A stretch of 64,000 nt of DNA from UBA4722 sp041690995 (GCA_041690995.1 JBEPVM010000002.1:1-64000); one strand, 5' to 3'; shown: positions 7,269-15,418, numbered from the stretch's first letter. The notes: a model not told the origin generated them from the letters alone. Made by a program: numbers and translations.

Positions 7269-8126
7269 TCATTTAACAATCTCTTTTTCGGTTAATCTAT
7301 TGGGAACATTCGGCAACTTCTTTTTTTCAGATTTAATTTTTCGATCTACTTTTTTAATATCTTCCATGGGTAGCAAATTTTCAGGATAAATATTGCTTTG
7401 CGTTAGTGCCTCTCTAACAGTGCCATTATTTTTAATGTGCTCTTGAGAAATTGGTTGCTCTCCTCTTAAATTATTGCGCACCGTATTAAAAGCAGTAATT
7501 TCATTCGCAAAATCTTTGGCTTTAATTGTGATGGTAGGAAGAAAGTCAGCAAGCGCACGATTTTCGGATACTTCTAGCTTGTTTTTCATCTGCTGTGTTG
7601 TATTACCTCCAAATAATGCTTGATCTCCTTTACTGCGAATACGCGCAAATCCTTGGCTGTCTACTCCTCGTTCAAACAAAATGCCCGAAAGCAGTTTTTC
7701 TGATTGCGATAATTTTTTTCTTGCCTGTAAGCGTTCTATTTCAGAAATACGTTGTTCAATAATTTCTTGCTTACGAGTTTGTACTGCAAAATAAGTTTGA
7801 GCAAAAGCAATTTCAGTTTTTCTGGAATCTCCATTCTGAGCAATGAGATAACAGGCATAGCGAGTCAATTTTATATCGCCTATCTCTCTCTGACCTCCTT
7901 TGCCAAGTAAGACCATTTTGTTGACGTCAACAAAATGATCTTTTATTGTGTGTTTTGAGTTTTCGCAGGCTTGTTTAGCTTTATTTATAACCAGCAAAAA
8001 ATTCCGCCATTCGTTATATCCTAATGGATTTTGCAAATCACGCGCATACCAAAATGCAATATCATTTTCTCTTTTAGCAACGCTCTCAAAACCATTGTGT
8101 AGTTGAGTAATCAATTCTTTTTCCAT
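7269..8126 (-). CDS. dinD: DNA damage-inducible protein D (DinD)
   Basis: A 285-residue protein with the DinD blocks FWYARDLQNPLGYNEWRNF, LTRYACYLIAQNGDSRK, AFAQTYFAVQTRKQE and the C-terminal FNTVRNNLRGE. E. coli DinD interacts with RecA filaments and is LexA-controlled. No CTGT-N8-ACAG LexA box was seen upstream here. I chose the ATG at 8126, with GGAG six nucleotides upstream, over the in-frame one at 8138. dinD is often carried on accessory DNA, consistent with this neighbourhood. Confidence 0.9.
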   Translation of the reverse strand: MEKELITQLHNGFESVAKRENDIAFWYARDLQNPLGYNEWRNFLLVINKAKQACENSKHTIKDHFVDVNKMVLLGKGGQREIGDIKLTRYACYLIAQNGDSRKTEIAFAQTYFAVQTRKQEIIEQRISEIERLQARKKLSQSEKLLSGILFERGVDSQGFARIRSKGDQALFGGNTTQQMKNKLEVSENRALADFLPTITIKAKDFANEITAFNTVRNNLRGEQPISQEHIKNNGTVREALTQSNIYPENLLPMEDIKKVDRKIKSEKKKLPNVPNRLTEKEIVK

Positions 8127-8312
8127 ATATTTCTCCATTCAATAAAAATTCTTAATACCAATATTTTAACTACCTTACCCACTGCACACCAAAAATCTTA
8201 TATCAATAGCACGGCATTTTTATAATAGCAGGAAACAACGTAGAATTAAGATTAAGGAAACTCACTTTTCAGATAATGTGCGCGGAGGATATTGCTTATA
8301 TACTATTCTTCG

Positions 8313-8438
8313 TTAAAAAAAATAATTAAATAATACGGTTGCCAGAACGCCCGTGACAGCTAGAATCGCCATCAATTGTAATAATGTTATTCCAAATTTA
8401 CGATAAGGATGCAGATCATCTTTTTTACTGGCAGGCAT
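8313..8438 (-). CDS. 41-residue pilin-like membrane peptide
   Basis: A short ORF in a gap of about 370 bp. It begins MPASKKDDLHPYRKFG and continues with ITLLQLMAILAVTGVLATVL, ending FNYFF. The charged leader, Gly, and hydrophobic helix align with the prepilin N-terminus (G-FTLIELM...), but the usual Glu at position 5 is Gln and there is no globular domain. No clear Shine-Dalgarno is visible. It may be a relic of a pseudopilin gene or a genuine small membrane protein. Confidence 0.4.
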   Translation of the reverse strand: MPASKKDDLHPYRKFGITLLQLMAILAVTGVLATVLFNYFF

Positions 8439-8510
8439 ACTAAAATTCTATATAAGTTGAAATTTGTACGGATTATACTTCGAATCAGTCAACAAGCAAA
8501 TGGTATTTCT

Positions 8511-9188
8511 TTATAATGTAATGCGCCTCATTTTATTTTTCTTTAAAAGTTCATTGTTATGATTGCTATTGATGATTTTGGTTAATTCTTCGCTCAGTTC
8601 TTTACTTGCATTACACAGTTCCATTTCTGAGAAATGAAGGAGCGTTGGCACATTGCTTTCCGTTGAATGAAAAATCATAGAGCAAAAATAAAACCATAGC
8701 ATGGTTACACCCATTGTTATACCCCACGCAAGAAAAACACTCCCTACGCCTGGCCCCATGGCAGATGCAATAACTGTGGCACAGATACCTCCCAGAAGAA
8801 ATCCAAATAAACGCGCTATCAGTTGCCCTAATGCATTAAGTACAGAATTTTTACTATTAAAATTTTTTAGATATTCAATTTTATTATTCTTGCATTGGCT
8901 GATCTGATTGATGAACTCGATATAGCATCTCTCAATATTTTCATCATAAACCTCGCATGAAGAATCATTTTCGCTGTTTATCGAGCAATGAAGATCATCA
9001 AATGCTTCTCTTATCTTGTTTATATTATTTTTTAAATCAATAAAAGCAGGAAAAATTTTTTCATCTTCTAATAAATTTTCTAATAAACTTTCTAATTTTT
9101 TTATGCAACCTTCGACTGTTTGCATACAACTACTATTATGCACAGTAGACCGGCACGATTTAAACCACATATACGACTTAAGCGGCAC
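8511..9188 (-). CDS. Putative membrane protein of effector type, unknown function
   Basis: I do not recognise this 225-residue protein. The start is a GTG at 9188 with GGAG 9 nt upstream. Residues about 20-110 are helical, Cys- and Asn-rich and possibly coiled coil. Two adjacent hydrophobic segments follow at about 120-165, rich in Gly (LFGLLLGG-like, AMGPGVGSVFLAWGITMGV). A helical tail rich in S, E, N and K ends the protein. A helical domain with a Gly-rich hydrophobic hairpin recurs in Legionella/Coxiella substrates, which is only suggestive. Confidence 0.6.
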   Translation of the reverse strand: MPLKSYMWFKSCRSTVHNSSCMQTVEGCIKKLESLLENLLEDEKIFPAFIDLKNNINKIREAFDDLHCSINSENDSSCEVYDENIERCYIEFINQISQCKNNKIEYLKNFNSKNSVLNALGQLIARLFGFLLGGICATVIASAMGPGVGSVFLAWGITMGVTMLWFYFCSMIFHSTESNVPTLLHFSEMELCNASKELSEELTKIINSNHNNELLKKNKMRRITL

Positions 9189-9378
9189 AATAAATTACTC
9201 CTGTTATTAATACTTAATTTTTAAAAAGATAGGAAACCCATCCCATCTCAGGATGCGAAGTTTTAACGCTCAGATGGTGAGAAGTTGAAATGTTTTGAGG
9301 GAGGAAAATTGCAGGACAGAAATAGTTATTCTTCTGTTTTAAGATTTTTTGATTGAGAAAATTTTCAAATCGGGTGAT

Positions 9379-9406
9379 AAGAGGAGATGCTATAATGTCT
9401 CCTCTT
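9379..9406 (-). terminator. Hairpin downstream of trpS
   Basis: A 9-bp perfect stem (AAGAGGAGA / TCTCCTCTT) with a 10-nt loop lies 34 bp beyond the trpS stop. There is no strong T run, so it may be a weak terminator or an mRNA 3'-end stabiliser. Nothing else was found in the 250-bp gap 9189-9439. Confidence 0.4.
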
Positions 9407-9439
9407 GAAGTACGAAGGGTATAGTATTGACATTATCTG

Positions 9440-10516
9440 TCAATAATCTATTTCATTAAAATAATCCTGCTTCATGAGTATCTTGGCCAATGCCAGTGTT
9501 TCAGCCGCAACGCTATTGGCTTTATCAGTGCCTATTTTCAATAATGCAAGCACTTGTGCAGGATCTTTCTCATAAACAGCTCGGCGTTGTCGTATGGGTT
9601 CTATTAAATTCACCAACACGTCAATTAACCGTTTTTTGCAAGCCACATCACCGATAGTCCCTTGCTGATAACAGGCTTCTGCCTCTTTCACCCAATCTGT
9701 ATCGGGATTAAAAGTTTCATGGAAGAGCCATAAAGGGTTTTGTTCAATCGTGCCTGGATCAGTAGCTTTTAAACGTTTGGGGTCGGTGTACATTGCCATC
9801 ACTTTACGCGTAATCGTATCTGCATCATCACTTAAGAAAATCGCGTTATTTAATGATTTAGACATTTTTAATAAATTTCCAGACGAATCAGGTGCGCCTG
9901 TACCCACTAATCGTCTAGTACGACCTAATTTCACATTGACGACAGGAAATAATCCGCCTTTTTTAACATAATCCTCATCTTCTGTATGAGGATCAACCGC
10001 ACAATAAAGCTGGTCAAACCGTCGTGCGACTTCACGTGCTAATTCAATATGGGGAATTTGATCTTCGCCAACAGGCACAATTTCAGGACGAAATGCTAAG
10101 ATATCGGCTACTTGATTAATGGGGTAAAGCAAAAACCCAAACGGATAATTATCGCCTAAGCCTTTATCTCGAATTTCATCTTTGATCGTTGGATTACGCA
10201 TGACACGCGGAAACGGAACGAGCATACTAAAAAAAATAGTGAGTTCTGCAATGGCAGAAATTTCAGATTGAATAAACACGGTGCTACGCGTAGGGTCAAT
10301 TCCAACAGCTAAATAATCCATCGCCACATCGAGTACATTTTGTCGAACTTCGAGAGGTCTATCCATCCGTGTTGTAAATGCTTGCACATTCGCAATCATA
10401 AAATAGCAGTCATAATCGTCTTGCAATGCCAAACGATTTTCTAATGACCCCACCCAATGCCCTAAATGTAAACGGCCTGTCGGTGTGTCGCCTGTGAGTA
10501 AACGAGGTTTTTTCAT
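9440..10516 (-). CDS. trpS: Tryptophan--tRNA ligase
   Basis: This class I aminoacyl-tRNA synthetase charges tRNA-Trp in the cytoplasm. The 358-residue protein has the HIGH-like motif TGRLHLGHWVGSL (residues ~13-25) and the KMSKS motif followed by LNNAIFL (~218). It also has the conserved GEDQIPHIELAREVARRF block that closes over Trp-AMP. Its length is typical. The start overlaps the rsmD stop by 4 nt (ATGA), so the pair is co-transcribed and translationally coupled. Confidence 0.95.
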   Translation of the reverse strand: MKKPRLLTGDTPTGRLHLGHWVGSLENRLALQDDYDCYFMIANVQAFTTRMDRPLEVRQNVLDVAMDYLAVGIDPTRSTVFIQSEISAIAELTIFFSMLVPFPRVMRNPTIKDEIRDKGLGDNYPFGFLLYPINQVADILAFRPEIVPVGEDQIPHIELAREVARRFDQLYCAVDPHTEDEDYVKKGGLFPVVNVKLGRTRRLVGTGAPDSSGNLLKMSKSLNNAIFLSDDADTITRKVMAMYTDPKRLKATDPGTIEQNPLWLFHETFNPDTDWVKEAEACYQQGTIGDVACKKRLIDVLVNLIEPIRQRRAVYEKDPAQVLALLKIGTDKANSVAAETLALAKILMKQDYFNEIDY

Positions 10517-11097
10517 GATGGTTGATTATAACGCCGTGCTAAGTGATATGCTACTTGTCCTGTTTTTTTATTTTTGATGATCTGCCAATTGTGCGGCAAA
10601 TCAGCCGATTGTAATAATTCCTTTGTTTCTAAATAAATATAAGCCTCTTTTGCTAGAAAGTTATTTTCTTCCAGATAAAAACAAGTCGGTAATAATAATT
10701 TTTCTTGATAAGGCGGGTCTAAAAAAACAATATCAAACAATGGATGAGATTTTTTTAATTGCATGGGCAATAGGGCTTGATAAATTTCCGCATTGTCTGC
10801 TTTAAATTGTTTTAGCGTTTGCTGCAAAAGTGAAACTACTGATTTTGAGTGATCCACCATCACGACATGCGAAGCGCCACGTGATAAAGCTTCAAATCCT
10901 AAGACACCAGTGCCAGCAAACGCATCGAGACAATAAGCCCCTGGTAGAATAGGCGCCAGCCAATTAAATAGTGTTTCACGTACACGATCAGGTGTCGGCC
11001 GTACCTCAGACACGTCAGGAACGCATAATTTGCGTCCACGCCACGTGCCACCAATAATTCGTATCTGCCCCTGTGCCATGTTACAATTCTCACTCAT
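10513..11097 (-). CDS. rsmD: 16S rRNA (guanine-966-N2)-methyltransferase
   Basis: A SAM-dependent methyltransferase acting on G966 of 16S rRNA in the small subunit. The 194-residue protein has the N-terminal signature IRIIGGTWRGRKL, the RPTPDRVRETLFNWL block, the SAM motif LDAFAGTGVLGFEALSRGA and the catalytic motif DPPY (~residue 127). An alternative start is the ATG at 11079 (MAQGQIRI), close to the usual N-terminus. It is divergent from ftsY with a gap of about 20 bp, the usual rsmD/ftsY arrangement in gammaproteobacteria. Confidence 0.95.
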   Translation of the reverse strand: MSENCNMAQGQIRIIGGTWRGRKLCVPDVSEVRPTPDRVRETLFNWLAPILPGAYCLDAFAGTGVLGFEALSRGASHVVMVDHSKSVVSLLQQTLKQFKADNAEIYQALLPMQLKKSHPLFDIVFLDPPYQEKLLLPTCFYLEENNFLAKEAYIYLETKELLQSADLPHNWQIIKNKKTGQVAYHLARRYNQPS

Positions 11098-11118
11098 GCT
11101 ATCGCTGGAAAATACGCT

Positions 11119-12075
11119 ATGTTAAATCTTTTAAACCCAACTCCGCCAGAAAAAACGGGGTTTTTTTCACGCCTTAAAGCAGGGCTTTCAAAAACGCGGG
11201 CGACTTTTACGACAGGTATCGCGAATTTAATTTTAGGTAAAAAAACCTTAGATACGGATATAATAGACACTCTTGAGACCCAATTACTCACGGCTGATGT
11301 CGGTATAGATGCTACACAACAGCTTGTAAAAACCCTCACACAAAAACTAGCTCGTAAAGAATTAGCAGATCCTGCGGCAGTATTGCAGGCATTACGTGAT
11401 GAAATGGTGGCTATGTTACAACCCTGTCAGGTTCCACTCGTTATACCTGATAGTCCTCTCCCTTTTGTCATACTGGTCATTGGAATCAATGGGTCAGGCA
11501 AAACAACGACCATCGGTAAAATTGCTCATCACTTAAAAGCCCAGCATAAAAAAGTCATGCTCGCCGCAGGGGATACGTTTAGAGCAGCCGCTATTGAGCA
11601 ATTACAAATTTGGGGAGAACGCAATCAAATTCCAGTGATCGCGCAACAAGCGGGAGCGGATACGGCCGCAGTCGTTTATGACGCATTAGAATCCGCTAAA
11701 ACGCGAAAAATAGAGGTGTTATTAGCAGATACGGCTGGACGATTGCATACCCAAACCCACTTGATGGAAGAATTAAAAAAAGTAAAGCGCGTCTTAGGTA
11801 AAATTGACCCGGCAGCGCCTCATGAAACCTTGCTCATTCTCGATGCGAGCATCGGTCAAAATGCGCTCAACCAAGCCCTCCAGTTTCATGAAGCCCTTGG
11901 GATTAGCGGCATTGCCCTGACTAAATTGGATGGTACAGCAAAAGGGGGCATTATATTTGCCATTGCGAAACAGCTAAAACTGCCTATTCGTTTTATTGGT
12001 ATTGGTGAAGCGATTGATGATCTGCGCCCTTTTGTCGCTGATGAATTTGTGGCTGCGTTATTTGGTTCTAGCTGA
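11119..12075 (+). CDS. ftsY: Signal recognition particle receptor FtsY
   Basis: The SRP receptor GTPase that docks SRP-ribosome complexes at the inner membrane. The 318 residues are essentially the NG domain; the long acidic A domain of E. coli FtsY is missing, leaving a short basic amphipathic start. Visible motifs are G1 GINGSGKTTT (~121), the insertion block GDTFRAAAIEQL, G3 DTAGRLHT (~203), and G4 TKLDGTAKGG (~267). ftsE and ftsX, which usually follow, are absent; rpoH comes directly after a palindromic spacer. Confidence 0.95.
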   Translation: MLNLLNPTPPEKTGFFSRLKAGLSKTRATFTTGIANLILGKKTLDTDIIDTLETQLLTADVGIDATQQLVKTLTQKLARKELADPAAVLQALRDEMVAMLQPCQVPLVIPDSPLPFVILVIGINGSGKTTTIGKIAHHLKAQHKKVMLAAGDTFRAAAIEQLQIWGERNQIPVIAQQAGADTAAVVYDALESAKTRKIEVLLADTAGRLHTQTHLMEELKKVKRVLGKIDPAAPHETLLILDASIGQNALNQALQFHEALGISGIALTKLDGTAKGGIIFAIAKQLKLPIRFIGIGEAIDDLRPFVADEFVAALFGSS

Positions 12076-12079
12076 TAGC

Positions 12080-12243
12080 CCCTTATTACGGCGTGGGAAA
12101 TCTGCTAAAGAAGCTGTCATTCCCGCGATGCTTTAGTGAGTTGAAATTATTTTACTAAGGTTAGTTTAGCTACCTATCAAAATAGGTTCCCGCCTTCGCG
12201 GGAATGACAGGTTCTTTAGCAGATTTCCCATGCCGTAATGAGA
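12080..12243. repeat. Palindromic repeat between ftsY and rpoH
   Basis: Two arms of about 46 bp (12080-12127 and 12197-12243) are inverted copies with roughly nine-tenths identity. Each contains GGGAAATCTGCTAAAGAA and CTGTCATTCCCGCG. The loop includes a second small hairpin, TTCCCGCCTTCGCGGGAA. The loop and inner arm recur at 37795-37857. It resembles a REP/MITE-type element and could also terminate ftsY transcription. Confidence 0.8.
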
Positions 12244-12369
12244 AAACCCTCTCCTTAATTGATATTCATATTCTTAACATAGGGCACTTTACTACAAACA
12301 ATAAAGAGTGATAAAATCTTTGCCCATGAATTTTAACGGCTATAAACTTAGATCAAAGAGGTTCTTTCT

Positions 12370-13245
12370 ATGACGACCAGCCTACCAGCGTTGAACCTGC
12401 GGTTACCTATCAGCAGCCTGGATGCTTATATTAGCTATGTCAATCAAATTCCCTTGCTTTCCCAGGAAGAAGAGCATGCACTTGCTGTTCGTTTAAAAAC
12501 ACAAAATGATTTAGACGCTGCAAAACAGTTAGTTTTGTCGCACACACGTTATGTTGTTCAAGTCGCGAAAGGCTATATGGGCTATGGGCTACCCCTGGGT
12601 GATTTAATTCAAGAAGGTAATATTGGCTTGATGAAAGCCGTCAGACGTTTTAACCCCGCTATGGGCGTTCGATTAGTGACATTTGCTGTGCATTGGATCA
12701 AGTCCGCTATCCATGAATTTATTTTACGTAACTGGCGTATCGTGAAAATTGCAACGACAAAAGCGCAACGTAAGCTTTTTTTTAATTTACGCAGCATGAA
12801 AAAACGATTGGGTTGGTGTACGAACGAAGAAATTAATAGTGTGGCAAGTGACTTGGGCGTAAAACCCGAAACCGTCCGCGAAATGGAAATGCGTTTGAAC
12901 AACGCAGACACTTCATTTGATGGGCATCCTGATGAAGAAGATGAAAATACTTATGCTTCTTCTACTGCACCTGCGGCTTATTTAGAGGATCGCCGCTACA
13001 GTCCAGCAGAGCTCTTTGAGAGTGAACATTGGGCGGAACAATCCAGTGCGGCATTACACCAGGCACTAAGCCAGCTTGATGGACGCAGCCAGGCTATACT
13101 AGCTGCTCGGTGGTTAAATGAAGAAAAAGCCACGTTACAGGACTTAGCAGATAAATATCAAATCTCAGCAGAACGTGTTCGGCAAATAGAAAACCATGCG
13201 CTCAAGAAATTAAAAAGCGCTATGGAAGAAGAGATTGGGGATTAA
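12370..13245 (+). CDS. rpoH: RNA polymerase sigma-32 factor
   Basis: The heat-shock sigma factor. The 291-residue protein contains region 2 (HTRYVVQVAKGYMGYGLPLGDLIQEGNIGLMKAVRRFNP), the RpoH-box-like TTKAQRKLFFNLR (~136-148) and a region 4 helix-turn-helix near the end (ATLQDLADKYQISAERVRQIE). GAGG lies 8 nt upstream of the ATG. The residues normally contacted by chaperones lie in the region 2/3 area and look intact. It follows ftsY as in many gammaproteobacteria, but without ftsEX between them. Confidence 0.95.
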   Translation: MTTSLPALNLRLPISSLDAYISYVNQIPLLSQEEEHALAVRLKTQNDLDAAKQLVLSHTRYVVQVAKGYMGYGLPLGDLIQEGNIGLMKAVRRFNPAMGVRLVTFAVHWIKSAIHEFILRNWRIVKIATTKAQRKLFFNLRSMKKRLGWCTNEEINSVASDLGVKPETVREMEMRLNNADTSFDGHPDEEDENTYASSTAPAAYLEDRRYSPAELFESEHWAEQSSAALHQALSQLDGRSQAILAARWLNEEKATLQDLADKYQISAERVRQIENHALKKLKSAMEEEIGD

Positions 13246-13267
13246 TTTATTTCCCTAGCCATCACCC

Positions 13268-13922
13268 ATGACAAACGCTCTTAACTTTTAGATTTTAGCT
13301 AAATAAAAAATCAGTCCTGTCTTTTTAAAGTTGAACTCAATCCCCGCCCCGTCATTGCGAGGCCGCGAAGCGCTTGGCCGCGGCAATCCAGCTTTTATAT
13401 TTTTTGAAATTTAAATAAGAAGAATGCGTTATGGAAAAATATCCAGTTGTCTATATCATGGCGAATAAACCACACGGTACATTATATACTGGCGTAACAA
13501 GTGATATTATCCAACGCGTCTATCAGCATAAGAATAGCGATACAATGAGCTTCCCGAGTCGTTATGGTTGCAAGCTGCTAGTGTATTATGAAGAGCATGA
13601 GGAGATAGGCAGTGCTATCACTCGTGAAAAACAAATAAAAGCAGGCTCTCGAAAAAAGAAAATTCAATTGATTGCAGGTATGAACCCAACAGGGAGAGAC
13701 TTGTACGATACGTTACTGTAAGAAATCCTTTTAAAAGCTGGATTGCCACGGCCAAGCGCTTCGCGGCCTCGCAATGACGGCGTGGACACTGAGTGGCTTT
13801 CCTTAAGTTGCCACCATTGCGTGAACAGTTACCAATGACAGAGTAGGGGTTGCATTCAACTTTGAAAAAACAGGACTGATTTTTTATTTAGCCAAAATCT
13901 AAAAATTGAGTGCGTTTGTCAT
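13268..13922. mobile_element. Nested-palindrome GIY-YIG mobile unit
   Basis: The GIY-YIG gene is bracketed by two layers of inverted repeats. Outer arms of about 78 bp lie at 13268-13345 and 13846-13922; both contain TAGATTTT.GCTAAATAAAA followed by AATCAGTCCTGT. Inner arms of about 46 bp lie at 13351-13396 and 13733-13778, and include CATTGCGAGGCCGCGAAGCG, differing at only a base or two. The right side has 67 bp between the inner and outer arms, the left only 5 bp. No target-site duplication is evident. It is either one element, or a GIY-YIG/inner-repeat unit inserted in the centre of an older palindromic element. Confidence 0.75.
13431..13721 (+). CDS. GIY-YIG nuclease domain protein
   Basis: A 96-residue protein consisting of a single GIY-YIG nuclease domain of the small UPF0213/YhbQ-like type. 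It shows VVYIMANKPHGTLYTGVT (the GIY and YTG motifs), the Arg helix IIQRVYQHKN, the YYEEHE strand, and AITREKQIKAGSRKKK with the metal-binding Glu. All expected catalytic residues are present. Its flanks are nested inverted repeats, so it probably acts in propagation of, or nicking at, these repeats; this is inference from position. It belongs to no operon. Confidence 0.9.
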   Translation: MEKYPVVYIMANKPHGTLYTGVTSDIIQRVYQHKNSDTMSFPSRYGCKLLVYYEEHEEIGSAITREKQIKAGSRKKKIQLIAGMNPTGRDLYDTLL

Positions 13923-13928
13923 ACATAG

Positions 13929-15017
13929 TTAGCTCATTACAGACGCCCTGGCAGCTCTCGGCTCTTCAGTGCCAGTTTTTGCTAGAGGCCGCGTTATGCC
14001 TGCCATATCAAAAACCAAGTTGACTAGGTTTTTGTCGGATAGGTTATTATGAAACAAGTGAGAAAGCGTGCTTGGATCATTTCCATTTTTTGGTGGAAGC
14101 GCTCCCATGCAAAATGCTTTTCTAACTGCTCTTTTAGTTGGAGGCTCTTTTACCCATTGTTGAAGTCGGGGAAGGTCTTCTGGCTTTAATTTATGAAGAA
14201 TATTGCCTGTATTCGTGGCTAATAATGCTCCGATTGCATTGGCGTTTCTTTCATTTATATTTGCTAAAAAACGCTGTTTATGCCAACTATGCTCATGAGT
14301 AATAGCTAAGTAGTAGAGCGCATCATCTTCCAAAGAAACATCTTCTTTACATTCTTGCACTGCTGCTGCCTTTGATTGTGATTCCGATCCTGCTTCTTTT
14401 GGTATTTGTGTTTTATCAACTAATTCAATAGTAGCTCCTGTGAATAAGTACAATGGTAGCCTGCCGTCATCTTCTAGTAAATTTGCTGATCCCAGGGGCG
14501 GTGGGCTAATTAAATTCTCTGTTTTTGCTATCTTTAGGAGATGAATATTTTCTCTCAATTCTTTCTTTTTTAAAAAATAAGCGCCCACATGGAAAATGGC
14601 TACAAAGGGAGTCAATACAAATGTTAATGAAATTCCTAATAAACCACGTGGTACTTCAAGTGCATATCCTATTATTGCAGCAGCAACGGAAATAGAAATA
14701 TGATGCTCGTTAGAATAAGCAAACCCTATCAATCGACGGCTAATCACAGGAAAAATAAGTAAGTCTAAAACACCCTTTCGGCCATTCCCTGTAAGAAAGA
14801 GATCGTAGTGATTACCCATCAAAACGTGATAAGTATCTTTAATACCTGTCCAAAGACTTTTTCGATAAATCCTCGCCATCGGGTACTCGGAATGCTCAAT
14901 CACTCGACCCAAAGGATTCAGAAAGTCAATCATTTCTTGTCCTTGAAAAGCGCTGTTGTGTGCAAGGGAATATTTAATACCTGATTTTTTTAACCAATTT
15001 TTAAAACGGCTAATCAT
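13929..15017 (-). CDS. Unknown protein with central hydrophobic segments
   Basis: A 362-residue protein I do not recognise. Residues about 1-95 are soluble and basic. About 105-150 is hydrophobic (ISVAAAIIGYALEV then LLGISLTFVLTPFVAIFHVGAYFL), followed by a basic KKKELRE stretch that suggests a membrane hairpin. The C-terminal half is soluble, with HEHSWHKQRFLANINERNANAIGALLATN. No catalytic motif is clear. Size, single-gene context and membrane hairpin fit the secreted-effector style of this genome. It ends six bases from the GIY-YIG unit. Confidence 0.6.
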   Translation of the reverse strand: MISRFKNWLKKSGIKYSLAHNSAFQGQEMIDFLNPLGRVIEHSEYPMARIYRKSLWTGIKDTYHVLMGNHYDLFLTGNGRKGVLDLLIFPVISRRLIGFAYSNEHHISISVAAAIIGYALEVPRGLLGISLTFVLTPFVAIFHVGAYFLKKKELRENIHLLKIAKTENLISPPPLGSANLLEDDGRLPLYLFTGATIELVDKTQIPKEAGSESQSKAAAVQECKEDVSLEDDALYYLAITHEHSWHKQRFLANINERNANAIGALLATNTGNILHKLKPEDLPRLQQWVKEPPTKRAVRKAFCMGALPPKNGNDPSTLSHLFHNNLSDKNLVNLVFDMAGITRPLAKTGTEEPRAARASVMS

Positions 15018-15018
15018 T

Positions 15019-15101
15019 GAAGGCTTTTTTTACTCGTAATATTATTTAATGAGAGGCGAGTATAATCCATCTGCTTATTATTTGTCTATAAAAAAGCCTT
15101 C
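15019..15101. repeat. Spaced 12-bp inverted repeat
   Basis: GAAGGCTTTTTT (15019-15030) and AAAAAAGCCTTC (15090-15101) are perfect inverted copies 59 bp apart in the divergent promoter region between the 362-residue gene and feoA. They could form a long-range hairpin or a pair of binding sites. Confidence 0.5.
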
Positions 15102-15106
15102 CTAAA

Positions 15107-15121
15107 TGATAATAGTTCTCA
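15107..15121 (+). promoter_or_regulatory. Fur-box-like site upstream of feoA
   Basis: TGATAATAGTTCTCA matches the 7-1-7 Fur consensus TGATAATNATTATCA at all but two positions, and it overlaps a GATAAT that may be the -10. Control of ferrous iron uptake genes by Fur is general in gammaproteobacteria. Confidence 0.55.
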
Positions 15122-15184
15122 ATTGCATTGACAAAGAGAGTGCTCAAGGAGGATACTAAGCTTTATTTGTCATTGCAGGCTAAC

Positions 15185-15418
15185 ATGCAGCTAAAAGACA
15201 TGAAAATCGGGGACAAGGCACGTATTGTGCGGTTTGGCGAGGGGAATAAATCTTACCGCCATTGTCTTGTTTCTATGGGATTAATTCCAGGAACTGAGCT
15301 GACTGTGACTCGAATAGCACCTTTGGGTGATCCGATAGAAGTATTAGTACGAGGTTTTGCCTTAGTTTTGCGCAAAAATGAAGCGGCTGTTTTGCAATTA
15401 GAAGAGGTGCTTTCATGA
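15185..15418 (+). CDS. feoA: Ferrous iron transport protein A
   Basis: A small SH3-like cytoplasmic protein that assists FeoB. From the ATG at 15185 it is 77 residues, MQLKDMKIGDKARIVRF..., with the family block LVSMGLIPGTELTVTRIAPLGDPIEVLVRGFALVLRK. The frame is open upstream to a TTG at 15128, but the family normally starts as chosen; an AAGGAGG at about 15145 hints that an upstream non-ATG start is possible. The stop overlaps the feoB start. Confidence 0.9.
   Translation: MQLKDMKIGDKARIVRFGEGNKSYRHCLVSMGLIPGTELTVTRIAPLGDPIEVLVRGFALVLRKNEAAVLQLEEVLS

Noticed and set aside
8157..8312. LexA box for dinD
   Set aside because: No CTGT-N8-ACAG was seen in the upstream gap, so SOS control is not claimed.
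9189..9439. A tRNA or small RNA gene in the gap beside trpS
   Set aside because: No acceptor/T-loop pattern was found; only a hairpin near the trpS end is supported.
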